Shown here: positions 33,767 to 41,888 of the stretch, in pieces
Layout: every line of letters begins with the position of its first letter
How positions within the stretch are numbered: the first letter of the stretch is position 1
NCBI RefSeq assembly: GCF_900114765.1
Contig: NZ_FOUD01000021.1
Span: 1-64,000 of the forward strand
Length of the DNA stretch: 64,000 bases
Direction of reading: 5' to 3'
Source: Halopseudomonas pachastrellae
GTDB lineage: Bacteria > Pseudomonadota > Gammaproteobacteria > Pseudomonadales > Pseudomonadaceae
The notes under the pieces: model-generated
What the model saw: the letters and a program-made list of their open reading frames with translations, nothing else
Databases searched by the model: none
What the model was told of the DNA's origin: nothing
Made by a program: the position numbers and the translations under genes

Positions 33767-34489
33767 ATGCTCACACTTTTTCTCACCGCCGCCGCCCTTG
33801 GCCTGATCTTCAACGCAGCGCCCGGCGCCGTCTTTGCCGAAACCGTACGCGAAGGCGTTCGTGGTGGCTTTCGCTCGGCGCTGGCTGTTCAGATTGGCTC
33901 TTTGGTGGGGGATGCAACCTGAGCCATATTGGGCCTGGCAGGTGTTGGCCTGTTGCTGCAGATGCAGGCGCTGCAACTGCCCATCGGTATAGCCGGTGTC
34001 GCCTATCTGCTCTGGCTATCCTGGGACTCATGGTCCGCGGCCAGCCAAGAATTCACAGTGAGCGCCACTGACGGCGCGACCGATACGCATCGTGCCTTGC
34101 GCGCCGGCGTGCTGCTGTCCATTACCAACCCGCAAAACGTCGCTTACTGGGCTGCGCTCGGCAGTGCGATGGGCGCCGTTGGCGTGGCAGAACCGAGTCT
34201 CACTGATTACGGGATGTTCTTTGCTGGCTTCATGGCCTCTTCCCTGCTCTGGTCAGTTATCTGCGCAGCCATTGTGGACCGGGTATTCCGCAATGCGGGT
34301 CAGCGTTGGACAAAGCTGACGTATCGCCTTTGCGCCATCGCGTTCCTGTTGCTGGCCTTGTCGTCACTGAAAAACCTGATGCAGATGACCACCAGCTCCG
34401 CAGGCAGGGTCGCGACGCAAAGCACACTCGTTGACCTGCAGCACTGCCCAACAGCACAGCTGCACACAACGTGGCCGGCTGCGGTCTGA
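33767..34489 (+). pseudogene. LysE-family exporter gene interrupted by an in-frame TGA
   Basis: From the ATG at 33767, behind GGGAGGG, the frame reads MLTLFLTAAALGLIFNAAPG, the typical N-terminus of LysE/RhtB amino-acid exporters. It continues to GSLVGDAT, then meets TGA at 33920-33922 and goes on in the same frame as AILGLAGVGLLLQMQALQLP. The family normally has tryptophan at this site (DATWA), so a TGG to TGA change is likely. The rest of the protein (SITNPQNVAYWAALG, several helices) is intact to 34489. Translation of the second part could restart at a TTG at 33929, but would lack the first helix. A sequencing error is the other explanation. Confidence 0.8.
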
Positions 34490-34573
34490 GTCATGTTTCA
34501 GGACCTCGGCGCTTAACCTGAAGGCACTGGTAGCCTATGGTTAGCCTTTCCCTTCAGCACGCACGGAGCATTT

Positions 34574-34882
34574 ATGCTGATTCCCTTGCTGGTCAATTTG
34601 TTCATGCTGTTCGGCTGTATGGTGCTGTTTTTCGCCGCGTGCGGCATCGCCAATAATTGCGACAACCTCACCGCGCTGGAAAATCGCATTATCAACAGCA
34701 GCCTGTTCGTACCCGGGCCGCTGCATCTGGTCACGCTTATTGCGATGGCGCTTGATGTGCTGTCTCTGCTGCATATCAACGACGTACGCTGGTTCTATCT
34801 GCCTGCCGGTTTAACGACGCTGTATTGGGTTGCGTTGGTGACAATCAATGCGCGCAAAAATCGCTATCTGCACACTGACTGA
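34574..34882 (+). CDS. Small membrane protein of unknown function
   Basis: The 102-residue protein has three likely membrane helices (LLVNLFMLFGCMVLFFAACG, PLHLVTLIAMALDVLSLL, LPAGLTTLYWVALVTINA) and a short basic C-terminus. The ATG is preceded by CGGAG. I do not recognise a family. Confidence 0.7.
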   Translation: MLIPLLVNLFMLFGCMVLFFAACGIANNCDNLTALENRIINSSLFVPGPLHLVTLIAMALDVLSLLHINDVRWFYLPAGLTTLYWVALVTINARKNRYLHTD

Positions 34883-34954
34883 GGCTACCGGATCATTAAG
34901 GCATGATGCCGACAGCTCAAAACCGACCCTCCAATCCGCCTGAAGGATAAGACC

Positions 34955-35371
34955 ATGGCTGACGTTAAATACCCCATTTCCGGCTCCTGCCAGTGTGGCG
35001 GCGTAAGCTATCAGCTTCTTGCTGCTCCAAAGGCGGTTGTTGCCTGTCACTGCCGCGAATGTCAGAAACTCTCCACCAGCGCATTCAGCATCACCGCGTT
35101 CGTAGAAGAAGAGAACATCCGTTTCAACGGCCCGTTGGCAAGCTGGAGTCGTGTCGCGGACAGCGGAAACGTCAATGACGCCGCGTTCTGCCCGACCTGT
35201 GGCAATCGAATCTACCATTACAGTAAAGCCCAGCCCGGCATCATCAAACTCAAACCATCCAACCTGGATGACACCCGCATCATTAATCCCACGCGGCACG
35301 TCTGGGTGAGTTAAAAGCAGGAGTGGTACCCGATCCCCGAGGGCGTAGAAGTCTTCCAGCATCAGCCCTGA
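34955..35371 (+). pseudogene. GFA-family protein gene cut short by an in-frame TAA
   Basis: The open part (34955-35314, 119 residues) is a GFA-type zinc protein: CQCGGVSY, CHCRECQKLS and CPTCGNRIY are the metal-binding cysteines. Translation stops at a TAA directly after RHVWVS. The same frame continues past the stop for 18 codons, KQEWYPIPEGVEVFQHQP, ending in TGA at 35371. This tail matches the usual GFA C-terminus, and the full length of 138 residues is normal for the family. So one codon has changed to TAA. All cysteines lie before it, and a shortened protein might still fold. It could also be a sequencing error. Confidence 0.75.
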
Positions 35372-35428
35372 GTGGCAGGCAAGTTTCGAATGCCAGGCTG
35401 AATTTTGGCGTGGTATGCAATCATCCGT

Positions 35429-35447
35429 TGCAATGATAATAATTCTC
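35429..35447 (+). promoter_or_regulatory. Fur box upstream of the second FecI-type sigma gene
   Basis: TGCAATGATAATAATTCTC matches the Fur consensus at about 14 of 19 positions and lies 46 bp before the sigma gene start. Confidence 0.75.
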
Positions 35448-35492
35448 GTTTAATTTCTGACACCGCACTGTTCCACTCAGCAAGCGGTTGCC

Positions 35493-36008
35493 ATGTCATA
35501 CCCCGATTCCTCATCGTTCGTCAGCGTTGAAGCGCTCTACACTCGCCATAACAACTGGCTGCGGACCTGGCTGCGCCAGAAGCTGGGCTGCCCTCAGCAA
35601 GCTGCGGATTTGGCGCAGGACACCTTCGTGCGGGTTCTGCTGCGCCGGGATCCGATTACGAACTCGGCACCCCGCGCCCTGCTGTCCACCATCGCTCGCG
35701 GACTGGTCATCGACCACTGGCGCCGCAGCGCACTGGAACGAGCATGGCTGGAAGCGCTGGCGCAAATCCCTGAGGCGTACTATCCATCGGCAGAGCAACA
35801 GCAGATCACGATGCAGAGTCTTGAACGCATCGCTCGCTTGCTCGACGGTCTCAAGCCGCGTAGCCGTAATGCCTTCTTGCTGCACCAACTGGCAGGGCTC
35901 AGTTATCCGGAGATCGCAGCGCGCCTGCAGGTGTCTACTCGCACCATTGAACGTGATGTCGCGGCCGCCCTATTGCAGTGTTACCGCGCCTGCTACGAGG
36001 AACGCTGA
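35493..36008 (+). CDS. ECF sigma factor, FecI type
   Basis: The 171-residue protein has sigma region 2 (WLRQKLGCPQQAADLAQDTFVRVL) and region 4 (GLSYPEIAARLQVSTRTIERDV). It is the first gene of the second iron-signalling cassette and lies under a Fur-like box. It is similar in design to the sigma factor at 18.3-18.8 kb but differs throughout, so the two are not a recent copy. The FecR gene follows 2 bp later. Confidence 0.93.
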   Translation: MSYPDSSSFVSVEALYTRHNNWLRTWLRQKLGCPQQAADLAQDTFVRVLLRRDPITNSAPRALLSTIARGLVIDHWRRSALERAWLEALAQIPEAYYPSAEQQQITMQSLERIARLLDGLKPRSRNAFLLHQLAGLSYPEIAARLQVSTRTIERDVAAALLQCYRACYEER

Positions 36009-36010
36009 CC

Positions 36011-36952
36011 ATGCGCCCGCTCGGCGATGAGACGGTAAAACACGCCATTGCCTGGCATTTGCAGCTGAGCGCCGCCGCCGAGCCGCGCAAGTTGGCCGAA
36101 CGCATAGATCAATGGTGCGCTGAACACCCGGACCACGCGCTCGCCTGGCAACGCTTGTGCCGAATGCAACAGGAACTCGGAGGATTGCGCCAGCACCTGC
36201 CCTCTGCAGACGTCAGCATCTCGTTGCTGCACGACGCCCATTGCGATGTCGATCGCAGGCGCACCATCAAGATGCTGGCAGTTGCAATCGCGGTTGGCAC
36301 CCCTGCCAGTTGGCTCGCCAGCCAGCACCTAGGTAAGCAAGCGGATATGACGACGGCCACTGGCGAGCAGGCCGAGCAACTGCTTACAGACGGCACACGG
36401 GTAAAGCTCAACACCGATTCAGCGCTCGACGTCGAGCAGCTTCAGGGGATGACCAATCTATACCTGCGTCGCGGAGAGGTACTCATAGACAGCCTGCAAA
36501 GTCGCCAGCCACTGCGGTTGTACTGCGCACTTGGAGTCTGTCAAAGCGAGGGCGCCCGTTTCAGCGTCCGCGAGCAGCAAGGCGGCACCCTGGTCAGCGT
36601 ACTGCAGGGTGATGTCGAGATAGCTGCGGTAAACCAGCAACGTCGTGCCAGCGCTGGGGAAACGGTGTTGTTGAGCGCAAAAGGCATTCACGAAGTGCAC
36701 TCAGCGATTAGCCCGGACAGCTGGACCCGAGGCATGTTGGTAGTCGACAACATTGCGCTGAGCGACTTCGTTGACGAGCTGGCACGTTATCGCCAAGGCC
36801 TGCTGGGCTGCGATCCTGCGATCGCGTCGCTGCGGTTATCCGCCGTGTTCCAGCTCGACCAGCCAGAGCTGCTGCTCGATGACCTTACCGGAATACTTCC
36901 CGTGCGCGTCATCCGTCGCGCCCGCTGGTGGGTCCGTGTGGTGCCTGCGTAA
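36011..36952 (+). CDS. FecR-family regulator
   Basis: The 313-residue protein starts at the ATG at 36011 with GAGGA ahead of it; upstream in-frame ATG codons lie inside the sigma gene. The N-terminal cytoplasmic part (HPDHALAWQRLCRMQQELG) is followed by a membrane segment near residue 90 (IKMLAVAIAVGTPASWLA). The periplasmic FecR domain follows (LTDGTRVKLNTDSALDVEQ, RRGEVLIDS). It should link the receptor downstream to the sigma factor upstream. Confidence 0.92.
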   Translation: MRPLGDETVKHAIAWHLQLSAAAEPRKLAERIDQWCAEHPDHALAWQRLCRMQQELGGLRQHLPSADVSISLLHDAHCDVDRRRTIKMLAVAIAVGTPASWLASQHLGKQADMTTATGEQAEQLLTDGTRVKLNTDSALDVEQLQGMTNLYLRRGEVLIDSLQSRQPLRLYCALGVCQSEGARFSVREQQGGTLVSVLQGDVEIAAVNQQRRASAGETVLLSAKGIHEVHSAISPDSWTRGMLVVDNIALSDFVDELARYRQGLLGCDPAIASLRLSAVFQLDQPELLLDDLTGILPVRVIRRARWWVRVVPA

Positions 36953-37038
36953 GAGAGCGGCCGTCATCAAATTTTTTTGTCGGGGTTTGGAGTCTCGTTC
37001 GGTATCCAGTAAAACAACCCTGCACTGGAGCCCTTACC

Positions 37039-39414
37039 ATGCAACAACGCCCCTCTTCCCTTCGCTGCGCAACAGCACTGTGCCTTGCGATCGCCAGCGC
37101 CAGCCTCGCGCTGCCAACCAGTGCGGCGGAGCCCACCAGCACCGTTCTCTCCGGACTGAATATTCCTGCCGGCCCCTTGAGTCAAAGCCTGAGCGCATTT
37201 GCTCAGGCCAGCGGCATTACGCTGTCTTATTCGCCGCAACTGGTGCAAGGGCTGCGCAGCAATGGGTTGCAAGGCGCCATTAGCGTAGAAGCGGCGTTGG
37301 ACAGCCTGCTTGGCGGTACTGGGCTCACCGCCCGTCGTGGTAACGCAGGCTACGTAATCGTCGATGCGACCGACGATGGCAGCGCCCTGCTAGCCCCGAT
37401 TGACGTTGAGGGTGTTGCGCCAAATCAGACCGGGGTGGCGCCGGTTGCTGGCTACCACGCCAGCGTCAGCCGCACCGCGACCAAAACCGATACGCCGCTG
37501 CTGGAGACCGCGCAAGGCGTGAGCGTGGTCACCGCCGAGCAGATATCGGACCGAAAACCAGTCAGCATCGAAGAAGCAGTCGCTTACACCGCGGGCGTCA
37601 GCGTTGGCGCTGCCGGGCTTGACCCTCGCTTTGATCAGGTCCGGATTCGGGGCTATGCCGCGACCACCAACGCGGACTATCTGGACGGACTGCGTCAGGC
37701 CAACAGCGGCTGGCTCTCCTACTTCAGCAGCGAGCCATTCAGCCTTGAGCGAATCGAAATCCTCAAAGGCCCAGCATCGGTACTGTATGGCCAAATCAGC
37801 CCCGGCGGCATGGTCAACCGGGTAAGCAAACGCCCCAGTGAAGACGCGGTTCAGCAAGTTGAATTACAGGCCGGCAGCAACAGTCACCTGCAAGGCCAGT
37901 TCGACATCGGCGGCCGGCTGGACGCAGAAGGCAACGTACTCTATCGACTGGTTGGCGTCGCCCGCGAAGCCGACACCGATATTGAACAAGTGCCGAACGA
38001 CATCGCCCTGCTGGCACCCTCGCTCACCTGGCGTATAAACGAGCAGACTGACCTGACTCTGCTCGCCCAATATCAAGACCGCGAAACCGCAGGCTCACCG
38101 CGGCCCTATCAAAATGGTGACGTGCTCACTGACTTCTGGCCCGGCGACGAGGACTTCGACAAACTGGAGCAGGAGCAGGCGCAACTGGGCTACGAGTTCG
38201 AGCACCGCTTCAACGAGACGTTCAGCGTGCAGCAGAATGTCCGTTACGGGCATACCGACACCACCAATCAGTACACCGGCTCCAGCCTGCAATCGGGCAG
38301 TACCACGATACTGGATCGCACTGCGTACGGCGTGTACGAGCAAATGAATACGGTGACCACCGACACTCGCCTCACCTCTCGCTTCAGCACCGGCGCAATG
38401 GATCACACCTTGCTGACCGGGCTGGACTACGCCTGGCTGGACTTCGACGTTGAATACACTTTGGGCAGTGCCCCAAGCATCGACATGAGCAATCCGGATC
38501 ACAGCCAATCCATCCCACGCCCAAGCACGGTTCTGGTAGACCAGAGCGGCACCAGCCATCGGAGCGGCGTATACGTGCAGGATCAGATCGCACTCGACAA
38601 CTGGCGTCTGTCCGCAGGTCTACGGCAGGACTGGGCCAATACGGAGAAGACCAACAATCTGACGGGAGTCAAAACCAAGACCCACGATGATCAAACGACA
38701 GGTCAAATTGGCGTGCTCTACCTGTTTGACTCCGGTATCGCTCCCTACTTCAGCTACGCCCAATCGTTCCTGCCACAAACCGGCAGCGACCGTTTTGGTA
38801 ATGATTTCAAACCAACCGAAGGTGAACAGTTCGAGCTGGGGGTGAAGTACCAGCCACCGGGCACCAGTACCTTGCTAACCGCCTCACTCTACCATCTGGT
38901 CCAGAGCAACAGCCTGACCCGCGACCTGACCGACAGCACCGGGAGCTTCAGCACACAGAGCGGTGAAGAAACCTCTCAGGGTCTTGAACTCGAAGCGGTG
39001 TCTGATCTGACCAACGATCTGCGGATGCTCGCCAGCTATAGCTACAACCGAGCTGAGGTCACCGAAAGCAACGACGGCGACGAAGGCAATACCCCAATCC
39101 TGACACCGGAGCACCTCGCCAGCTTGTGGCTCGACTACACCCTGCCCTCGGGTATGTTGCAAGGCCTCGGGGTTTCCGGCGGTGTGCGCTACTCCGGCAG
39201 CAGTTACGCCGATGCAGCCAACACCAGCAAGAACGAGGCTTACACGCTGGTAGATCTGGGCGCCCACTACGACCTGCGCGGATCGCTGGATGGCATTCGG
39301 TTGGCGGTCAACGCCAAGAACCTCACCGACAAAAAGTATCTGTCCTGTGAGGGGAGCTACTGCTATCGGGGCGCCGGCCGCTCGCTGATCGGCAGCGTCA
39401 GCTACCGCTGGTAA
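37039..39414 (+). CDS. TonB-dependent siderophore receptor with signalling domain
   Basis: The 791-residue protein has a signal peptide ending LPTSAAE, an STN signalling domain (LNIPAGPLSQSLSAFAQASG), a plug domain (VEGVAPNQTG, then RIEILKGPASVLYGQISPGG) and a beta-barrel ending SVSYRW. Cysteines in SCEGSYCYRGAGRS recall hydroxamate siderophore receptors, as in the copy at 14.8-17.2 kb. The ATG at 37039 follows a TGGAG site. It is the third gene of the sigma / FecR / receptor cassette and is followed by a periplasmic esterase gene. Confidence 0.93.
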   Translation: MQQRPSSLRCATALCLAIASASLALPTSAAEPTSTVLSGLNIPAGPLSQSLSAFAQASGITLSYSPQLVQGLRSNGLQGAISVEAALDSLLGGTGLTARRGNAGYVIVDATDDGSALLAPIDVEGVAPNQTGVAPVAGYHASVSRTATKTDTPLLETAQGVSVVTAEQISDRKPVSIEEAVAYTAGVSVGAAGLDPRFDQVRIRGYAATTNADYLDGLRQANSGWLSYFSSEPFSLERIEILKGPASVLYGQISPGGMVNRVSKRPSEDAVQQVELQAGSNSHLQGQFDIGGRLDAEGNVLYRLVGVAREADTDIEQVPNDIALLAPSLTWRINEQTDLTLLAQYQDRETAGSPRPYQNGDVLTDFWPGDEDFDKLEQEQAQLGYEFEHRFNETFSVQQNVRYGHTDTTNQYTGSSLQSGSTTILDRTAYGVYEQMNTVTTDTRLTSRFSTGAMDHTLLTGLDYAWLDFDVEYTLGSAPSIDMSNPDHSQSIPRPSTVLVDQSGTSHRSGVYVQDQIALDNWRLSAGLRQDWANTEKTNNLTGVKTKTHDDQTTGQIGVLYLFDSGIAPYFSYAQSFLPQTGSDRFGNDFKPTEGEQFELGVKYQPPGTSTLLTASLYHLVQSNSLTRDLTDSTGSFSTQSGEETSQGLELEAVSDLTNDLRMLASYSYNRAEVTESNDGDEGNTPILTPEHLASLWLDYTLPSGMLQGLGVSGGVRYSGSSYADAANTSKNEAYTLVDLGAHYDLRGSLDGIRLAVNAKNLTDKKYLSCEGSYCYRGAGRSLIGSVSYRW

Positions 39415-39420
39415 CTAAAC

Positions 39421-39445
39421 CTGCCCCCGTCGAAAGCGGGGGCAG
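39421..39445 (+). terminator. Hairpin between the TonB receptor and esterase genes
   Basis: CTGCCCCCG and CGGGGGCAG pair perfectly around a 7-nt loop just after the receptor stop. No T run follows before the esterase ribosome site, so it may only reduce read-through or protect the receptor mRNA. Confidence 0.55.
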
Positions 39446-39457
39446 TTGGAGAATACG

Positions 39458-40318
39458 ATGCCCTTCCTTCACCTACGCTCCAGGACGAAGGCGCTGCTTG
39501 GCGCCCTGTGCCTCACCTTTACATCTGTTTGCCTCGCGTCCGAGACGCCGGTCACCTTGACCGGTACCGTAGAGTGGCAAATGAACAGCGAACGCGGCCA
39601 GCCCTACCGGATTCTGATCAGCCTGCCAGAGGGCGACGTGCCCTACACCGGCGGCTACCCAGTACTCTACGTGTTGGACGCCAACGCGTATTTCGCCAGC
39701 TTCCACGAAGCCAAACGCGCCCAACGTGCTTATCGCCACGCCATCGTTGTTGGGCTCGCCTACCCCGGCGAAGAGCCCCTGAACTTTTTACGCAGGGCCT
39801 GGGACTTTTCGCCCCCCGTGCCTGAAGAGCGCAACACCCCGCCGCAGGGCGGCCAGGATGAGTTAATCAATTTTCTGGCTGACAAACTCATGCCAGCGAT
39901 AGCCGAACGTTTTCCGGTCGATGCTGATCAGCAGAGCCTTTTTGGCCACTCCTTTGGCGGCATGTTTGCCATCCATACGCTGTACCAACGGCCTGAGCTG
40001 TTCAATCACTTGGTGGCCGCCAGCCCCAGCATCTGGTGGAACGATCGCTTCCTGTTGGTAGAAGAACGAGCATTTGTGGAACAGGCAAACAGCGGCGACC
40101 TCAACCTGACTCACACCAGCCTTGCGCTGATGCTTGGCGAACGAGATTCGCCACAGGAGATTCAAGACAGCCAGGCATTGCAGCAGCGTCTCGCCCCACT
40201 CTCGTCGCACGGGCTACGCACCAGCTTTTACGTCGAACCCGGCGAAGACCACATGTCGGTCCCGTTCAAACTGGTCAACCGTGTATTAAGGGAGGTTCTC
40301 ACCGCTCGCCAACGATGA
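39458..40318 (+). CDS. Periplasmic alpha/beta esterase, siderophore-esterase type
   Basis: The 286-residue protein has a signal peptide ending VCLASE, so it is exported. The esterase D-like domain shows YPVLYVLDANAYFASFHEAKR, the nucleophile motif GHSFGGMFAIH and the late histidine in GEDHMS. This layout matches IroE/BesA-like siderophore hydrolases. Its place directly behind a siderophore receptor supports a role in releasing iron by cleaving an ester-type siderophore in the periplasm. The ATG at 39458 follows GGAGAATACG. Confidence 0.85.
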   Translation: MPFLHLRSRTKALLGALCLTFTSVCLASETPVTLTGTVEWQMNSERGQPYRILISLPEGDVPYTGGYPVLYVLDANAYFASFHEAKRAQRAYRHAIVVGLAYPGEEPLNFLRRAWDFSPPVPEERNTPPQGGQDELINFLADKLMPAIAERFPVDADQQSLFGHSFGGMFAIHTLYQRPELFNHLVAASPSIWWNDRFLLVEERAFVEQANSGDLNLTHTSLALMLGERDSPQEIQDSQALQQRLAPLSSHGLRTSFYVEPGEDHMSVPFKLVNRVLREVLTARQR

Positions 40319-40343
40319 TCTTTAATATACCTCGGGGTTTACA

Positions 40344-40359
40344 CTGTATTTTCATACAG
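40344..40359 (+). promoter_or_regulatory. LexA (SOS) box upstream of yebG
   Basis: CTGTATTTTCATACAG is a palindromic CTG-N10-CAG box, the gammaproteobacterial LexA site, 64 bp before the yebG start. E. coli yebG is a known SOS gene. Confidence 0.88.
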
Positions 40360-40423
40360 TATTATAGCTGCAGCTGAGCGCCTCTAGCGCTCGTTCTTCA
40401 AAGCCAACAAGCCAGAGGTGCGC

Positions 40424-40684
40424 ATGGCCGTTGAAATTGTTTACCGCAGCAGCAGAGACCCGGAGCAACTGTTCATGGATAAAGCCCAAGCCGACCGTCA
40501 TGACAAGATGCTGGAGCTGGCCGAAGGCCTGGGTGAGGTGCTGCAAAAAGCGGTGCCGCAACTCGGAGAGCAGCTGGCAGAGGAAGTCAGTATCTATATG
40601 GCTCGCAATCGAGAGATTTTTGCCAAAGCGTTCAAGAGCAATGCAGAGGCGCTCGCCGAGCTCGAAGAGCCCGGCGAGGCCTGA
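40424..40684 (+). CDS. yebG: SOS-inducible YebG family protein
   Basis: The 86-residue protein begins MAVEIVYRSSRDPEQLFMDK and continues DRHDKMLELAEGLGEVL, which matches the YebG family (E. coli 96 residues). The ATG at 40424 follows AGAGGTG; one two codons upstream is out of place for the family. A consensus LexA box lies upstream. YebG is made after DNA damage; its molecular function is not established. Confidence 0.88.
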   Translation: MAVEIVYRSSRDPEQLFMDKAQADRHDKMLELAEGLGEVLQKAVPQLGEQLAEEVSIYMARNREIFAKAFKSNAEALAELEEPGEA

Positions 40685-40690
40685 TCGCCA

Positions 40691-40783
40691 TTACTCGTAC
40701 ATCCAGAAGTTAGGGTGCGCCTGGATCGGCTGCTCGCTCGCTTCCTGATGTTTACGACGAATAATGCGTTTGATCATGCTCAT
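40691..40783 (-). CDS. Candidate 30-residue basic peptide
   Basis: An ATG at 40783 with a good GGGAG site 8 bp upstream opens a 30-codon frame ending in TAA at 40691, only 6 bp from the end of the convergent yebG. The peptide has a basic amphipathic start (MSMIKRIIRRK) and an aromatic end (HPNFWMYE). It is too short for usual gene callers. I do not recognise it; the ribosome site and codon choice are the only support. Confidence 0.5.
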   Translation of the reverse strand: MSMIKRIIRRKHQEASEQPIQAHPNFWMYE

Positions 40784-40914
40784 GGTGATACTCCCTGTGG
40801 TGGTGTTTGGCACAGGGAGATAATCACCCGCTCAGATGCTGGCGTGAAATCGAATGCGCTTATCGTTGCGATTGGCAAAAACTTGCATCGTGAATCGCGA
40901 GCAACATCGCCTCA

Positions 40915-41790
40915 TTACTGCAATGCTGGCGGATATAGCGCTTCGTCATACCGGCGCCAGTACTCCGCCTGCATCGTTGCTGGCACCAGCCAGCGTGACA
41001 CTGCTCGCAAATACTCCTCGCTTCGCATCAGCGGCGGCAGAGCCTCATTTATTGCAGCCAGGACCTCATGACCTGCCGGACTATTGCTGCAGCCAACGGC
41101 GCCCAGGATAACTTGGCCGCGTGTCTCGCTGATCGGCACGAAGGTCAGTGGCGGCTGATTCACCATCTCTGTCGGCATATGGTTTAAGACAAAGCCGTAC
41201 TCGATGATCACGTCAAACCGACGGTGCTGGAGCATCGCCAACGCGCCAGTGGTTTCGTTTGCGCCCACCCGCTGCACAACATCCAACTGGTCTCGATTGG
41301 CGTTCAAGATGCCATCCAACGCGCTGCCGTAGGTACGCCCGGCTATGTGGCCCAGGCTGACAACCTGCTGATCCAGCAATGTGCTAAGCGACACAGCACC
41401 GTCAGATTCCATTTGCAGGGTACGAGCGAAAGCGCGGGTAGTGATCAGTCCATGCGGCAGATACATCACGTACGGAGCTGACAACTGGTAGTGATGATTT
41501 AAAGGAGGCTCATGAATCATGGTTGCGAAACACAACGGAGCATAGCGCCCCCAACTCTGCTCAAGCCGACTGAGCGGCATTTGTACCGTGCGATGGCGGT
41601 ATTGAGGCAATGCGCGTTCAAGCATGCTCTGAATACGATCACCGAAGCCCGTCTCGCCATCCGGCGCATCAATCAGATAGAACGGCGGCGCGTTATTCTT
41701 TAGCCAGGTAACCTCGCGCTCAGGCTCAGCTGCTGATGCAGCAACAGCACAGATCAAACCCATGATCAGCCCCAGCGACCTTACCGTCAC
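40915..41790 (-). CDS. Periplasmic solute-binding-like protein (TIGR02285-like)
   Basis: The 291-residue protein starts with GTG behind GGGAG. A signal peptide (LIMGLICAVAASAAEPE) is followed by WLKNNAPPFYLIDAPDGETGFGDRIQSML and later MLQHRRFDVIIEYGFVLN, typical of binding-protein-like domains in the TIGR02285 group. No transporter genes are near. The role may be sensing rather than uptake. Confidence 0.78.
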   Translation of the reverse strand: MTVRSLGLIMGLICAVAASAAEPEREVTWLKNNAPPFYLIDAPDGETGFGDRIQSMLERALPQYRHRTVQMPLSRLEQSWGRYAPLCFATMIHEPPLNHHYQLSAPYVMYLPHGLITTRAFARTLQMESDGAVSLSTLLDQQVVSLGHIAGRTYGSALDGILNANRDQLDVVQRVGANETTGALAMLQHRRFDVIIEYGFVLNHMPTEMVNQPPLTFVPISETRGQVILGAVGCSNSPAGHEVLAAINEALPPLMRSEEYLRAVSRWLVPATMQAEYWRRYDEALYPPALQ

Positions 41791-41888
41791 ACAGTTACTC
41801 CCTGCCTCCTATTTGAATCAGGACACAGTATAGCCATGACTTTGCCACTACAGGCAAGGTGCCCGGCCGCAAAGACCGGGCGGATATA

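Noticed and set aside
33920-33922. TGA in the LysE gene read as selenocysteine
   Set aside because: LysE exporters have no known selenocysteine, the family residue is tryptophan, and no SECIS-like hairpin is evident after it.
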